Shown here piece after piece: positions 60,210-64,000 of a DNA stretch of 64,000 nucleotides. Under the pieces are notes generated by a model. It was given only the letters and a program-made list of their open reading frames with translations. It ran no database searches and was not told the DNA's origin. Numbering within the stretch: position 1 is the stretch's first letter; each line of letters begins with the position of its first letter. The DNA lies in assembly GCF_022201045.2 (NCBI RefSeq), contig NC_068556.1, positions 3,140,001-3,204,000 on the forward strand, given 5' to 3'. The stretch comes from Citrus sinensis. Its lineage: Eukaryota > Streptophyta > Magnoliopsida > Sapindales > Rutaceae. A program made the translations under genes and the position numbers.

Positions 60210-62905
60210 ATGGGTTATGAAATTCGATCCTTGTGTCAAGGGGAAACGAAGAGATTACTATGGCCTATGGGAATCATGCTTACAGTGATTGTGGCGTTCC
60301 AATATTTTGAACTTCCCTATGATCATGTTTTATCATCGGTATTTTCTACTGGTAAGGTTCCAGCACCCGCAGTGGAAAACAATAGCTTGGTGACTGGCGG
60401 TCCGGAATCTAAGTCTGAGATAGCCAGTGATACTGCAAATGGCTTGAATTCTACTGGTACACATAATGTGCACGAGATGGCTAATGATACTAGAACCTCC
60501 AAAGCAGAGGATGCAAATCTACAAGATGATTTTTATGATGGGGAAGATAATCATGAGGAGCCTATGACTGAGAAATTGGAGGAGCTAAATAAAAATTCCA
60601 CTGTGGATACTGTCCAGAATGCAGGTAATGGGCCTGGACCAGAAAAGGGCAGAGAATCAGAACAGAGCTTTATTCAAAGAAATGATTCAGGCGGGGCTGG
60701 TCTTTCACCTATTCCTGTGTCCCCAGTGATGGATTTATCATCTAATATTACCCTACAAGGTGCAAATATTAGCACTCCTCCTATTACAATTGATTCTAAC
60801 ACATCTTCAATGGACATGGATGCAACACCCGCTTTAGTCAAGATCGAAAAACCAGCACAAAGTAGTTTGAACACATTGGGGGAGAATTCTTCCGGGGTCG
60901 ATGTTCCTAAGGAGAATAAAAAGCCTGAGATTCCAACCCCTGCAGTAATCACTATCGCTGAGATGAAAAATATGCTGCTACAAAATCGTGCTTCATATCG
61001 ATCAATGGTATGCGTAAAGCTTCTAATTTTATGTTTGGAGATTTAAGTTCTGTATCAATTTACTTTTACCTACGTTTATGTTTCTCTGTTGTTTATAGAG
61101 ACCAAGATTGTCCTCAGCCGTTGACCAAGAGATGTTATATGCTAGATCACAGATTGAGAATGCACCCCTATTAAAGAATGATCATGAACTTTATGCTCCT
61201 CTTTATCGGAGTGTTTCCAGGTTCAAAAGGTACCACAAAATCCACCGAAATCTTATCACCATTCTTTTTTACTTACCTGTTAGCGCATAATTCTGTTTCC
61301 ATTTGATTATTTATCTTATAATTGATATACTTTTATTGCAAATTAATGCTTTAATACCTGCTATTAACTGGTGTCTATAATTGGTGATATTTGATTATTT
61401 CATCAAAGATACACAATCTCCTCTGTTCTTTGATTTCCAAATAATTTGCGCTGCTAAAGTTTAATGCAGAGTATAAATATCCATTACAACTTCGATTTGT
61501 AGGACTAATTAATTAGTTTAGATTTTATAATGCAATTTGCAGGAGCTATGAATTGATGGAAGAAACACTCAAAGTTTATGTTTACAAAGAGGGACAAAGA
61601 CCCATATTACATGAGCCAGTGCTGAAGGGAATATATGCTTCAGAGGGATGGTTCATGAAGCAGCTAGAAGCTAACAAACAATTTGTTACTAGAGATTCAA
61701 GAAAAGCTCACCTGTTTTACTTACCTTTTAGTTCTCGGATGTTAGAAGAAACCTTATATGTGCAAAATTCTCATAATCATAAGGACCTTATTCAATATTT
61801 GAGGAACTATGTCAACATGATTTCAGCCAAACATAATTTCTGGAATAGAACTGAAGGAGCAGATCATTTCCTCGTTGCTTGCCATGATTGGGTATGTTTT
61901 TCTTGTTTGAATTGTACTAAGTATACATTGGTTAGGTGCATCTGGGATCTTCATGAATTTCAAAATATTCCATTTCATTACTTGTGTTGATAATTTATCA
62001 GTTTAGTTTGCAATTGCATTCAATGACTTAATTAAACGAGAAAATTTGTAACTAGGATAAGTGAATGACGCTTACTTCTTGGGTAGTGAGTAATGACTTT
62101 ATTCAAAAGATGAACATGTAACTTCAAATGCTTCGCATATTTAAATGAAATGATGTTTATTTTAGTGTTTCCAGGACTCATTCCCCTTAACTTGCTTTTT
62201 CTAGTAATTGCCTATTTGCAGGCCCCAGCAGAAACAAGGATAATCATGGCCAACTGCATTAGAGCACTCTGCAACTCCGATGTAAAACAAGGCTTTGTAT
62301 TTGGCAAGGATGTATCTCTTCCGGAGACAAATGTGCTCTCACCTCAGAACCCTCTTTGGGCGATTGGCGGAAAACCTGCTTCACAGAGATCGATCCTGGC
62401 TTTCTTTGCTGGAAGCATGCACGGCTATCTTCGCCCCATTCTATTACACCACTGGGAAAATAAAGATCCTGACATGAAAATATTTGGTCAAATGCCCAAG
62501 GCTAAGGGTAGGGGCAAGCGGAAGGGCAAAACGGATTACATCCAACATATGAAGAGCAGCAAATATTGTATATGTGCAAAAGGTTATGAAGTCCATAGTC
62601 CCCGAGTAGTGGAGGCCATTTTCTACGAATGCGTTCCAGTAATCATATCCGACAATTTTGTGCCTCCATTTTTCGAGATACTGAACTGGGAATCCTTTGC
62701 TGTTTTTGTCTTGGAGAGGGATATTCCAAATTTGAAGAACATACTCCTTTCCATCTCAGAGAAGAGATACCTTAAGATGCAGATGATGGTCAAAAAGGTA
62801 CAACAGCATTTTCTTTGGCATCCTCGGCCTGTTAAATATGATATCTTTCATATGATACTCCATTCAATTTGGTATAATAGAGTTTTCCTAGCAAGAGCCA
62901 GGTAA
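60210..62905 (+). CDS. GT47 exostosin-family glycosyltransferase, copy 2
   Basis: Exons 60210-61007, 61099-61229, 61543-61891 and 62222-62905 give 653 codons with the same phases as copy 1. Exons 2 and 3 have identical length in both copies, while exon 1 is 4 codons and exon 4 is 6 codons shorter. It has the same type II membrane anchor, stem and exostosin domain as copy 1. Differences include Trp to Leu near the start of exon 2, Asn to Ser before the exon 2 donor, and the shorter Lys/Gly/Arg tract. Both copies look functional. Conservation of the leader from about 59700 suggests that this copy also carries its own promoter. Confidence 0.93.
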
Positions 62906-64000
62906 CGACGATAAGTTGCAAGTTGAACAAATTTTGTACATTTGGAGGTATTTTGAAAGAAGCCTTAGTTGGGGAAGTGAAAGAAGATGAAATGAATGGG
63001 TTAATATTAGGAAATTTTGTTGTAATATTAGCTACAGCAGATATTTGTTGCATATAGATTGAATGAAAGGAGTTATTTTTGCTGTATGCATGTGCCTTTC
63101 TGTTCGTGTCTTGTTAAAAGCCTATAATTTTGAAGTTATTAAATTCTTATGGCTAATTTTTTATTTGATTCATGTGGTGAACGTGACTTGTGTCCAACTG
63201 TTTTAAGCTTCATAGCTTTTCTCTTTTTTTCCAAGGAAGAAAAAAAAAAGATTCATCGTGTTGAACAGCTAACGAAACTATTTGTATGGTTCGGTTTATT
63301 TGTGATGTGGATGTGAATATGTAGTAGCTTTTTATCGTTTAAGGGAAGAACAACTGCAGAAAGATAAATAAAATAAGAAAGAAAATTATAGAAAAATAAG
63401 TTAAAATGGGGTAAATGATTGTTTAGTACTTTTATTTTAAGTTAAGTATTTGTTTAATCGTTATATTTTTAAAAATATTTAAAAACACACTTATTATTAA
63501 TTATATGAGATTCTAGTCTTTTTTTATTGTTTTTATAATAATTCCCTACAACTGTCATTAAGAAAAAGAGTGGGACTATTGGCACCCTTCTAAATACCTC
63601 TTAACACCCCTTTAATTATTTTACAATTTTAATCTTTATTAAAATTACATAATAAGACAATTTTTAATTAAACCCCCACTCAAAATCAAATAATTTTTCC
63701 CCTTAAAAATTCCTTATTACTATTGGATTTGTTAATAGAATCATTGCTATTATCATTGACATAAAATCATCATTCCTCTTAGATTTGTTCCATTATCATG
63801 CTCTTCACATAAAATCATTACTATTAGATTTGTTAATAGAAGTCATTTCATATAAATATGTAAAACTTTGGAAATTCAAATTATGCTGCAATATCTTTAT
63901 TATTGGACTAATTTTTCTATGGCTTTTTTCTGCAGGTGTTTATGCTTCTAGCTTCACCTATTCCTCCTATTGCGAATGGTTGGATCAAGTATTATGAACC
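62906..64000. other. 3' flank of GT47 copy 2 and window end
   Basis: Paralogy with copy 1 ends at about 63567. The following sequence contains a short phrase (GGGACTATTGGCACCC near 63573) similar to one at about 1645, probably a dispersed repeat. An acceptor-like TTTCTGCAG ending at 63935 is followed by an open frame to the window edge, which might be an exon of a gene beyond 64000. I cannot name it. Confidence 0.3.

Noticed and set aside
63785..63997. 70-codon hydrophobic frame at the window end
   Set aside because: No family recognised. An acceptor-like site at 63935 suggests that only the last part might be an exon, in another frame, so no CDS is called.

Overview
This window is nuclear DNA of a flowering plant (eudicot). 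The genes have plant-type GT-AG introns and long AT-rich spacers. They encode plant families: ankyrin proteins with a PGG membrane domain, an ATL-type RING-H2 protein, a carotenoid cleavage dioxygenase and GT47 glycosyltransferases. Ty1/copia, TRIM, SINE and Mutator-type elements are abundant. A Citrus-like woody eudicot is my guess from general resemblance; the sequence alone does not prove it.

Layout. (1) 1-28,650: a tandem cluster of ankyrin/PGG genes on the + strand. Copy A (5309-7991) and copy C (20584-23478) are intact three-exon genes of 600 and 591 codons. Copy B (9258-16410) is dead: a nonsense codon in exon 1, a 5.6-kb copia element in intron 1, and no 3' half. Copy D (23812-28319) was born 5'-truncated and then took a copia fragment (itself hit by a SINE) and a 1-kb solo LTR inside its PGG exon. 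(2) 29,022-30,290: an intact minus-strand ATL42-like gene whose second RING cysteine codon reads Tyr. (3) 31,600-34,200: a relic of a carotenoid dioxygenase exon beside a probable solo LTR. (4) 35,078-39,011: a complete 12-exon carotenoid cleavage dioxygenase on the minus strand (606 aa, all four iron-binding His present). (5) 40,971-43,222: a complete 8-exon RRP46 exosome-subunit gene on the minus strand, with a 21-bp microexon. (6) 48,284-51,014 and 60,210-62,905: two intact GT47 exostosin-type genes on the + strand. They lie in a tandem segmental duplication of about 10 kb (about 42.6-52.0 kb and 53.6-63.6 kb), which also carries a broken partial RRP46 copy.

The most informative property is that both the ankyrin units and the GT47/RRP46 segment are duplicated inside the window. 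For most insertions the paralogous segment therefore preserves the empty site, so element ends and target-site duplications can be read directly. Four insertions with 9-bp duplications (a 2.8-kb element, two MITEs and a 1.7-kb element carrying a RING-H2 gene fragment, i.e. a Pack-MULE) point to repeated Mutator-superfamily activity. Copia, TRIM and solo-LTR insertions have 5-bp duplications. I see no new multi-gene system. The candidates most worth testing are the Pack-MULE, the RING Cys-to-Tyr change, and the rapid birth and death of the PGG-ankyrin genes.
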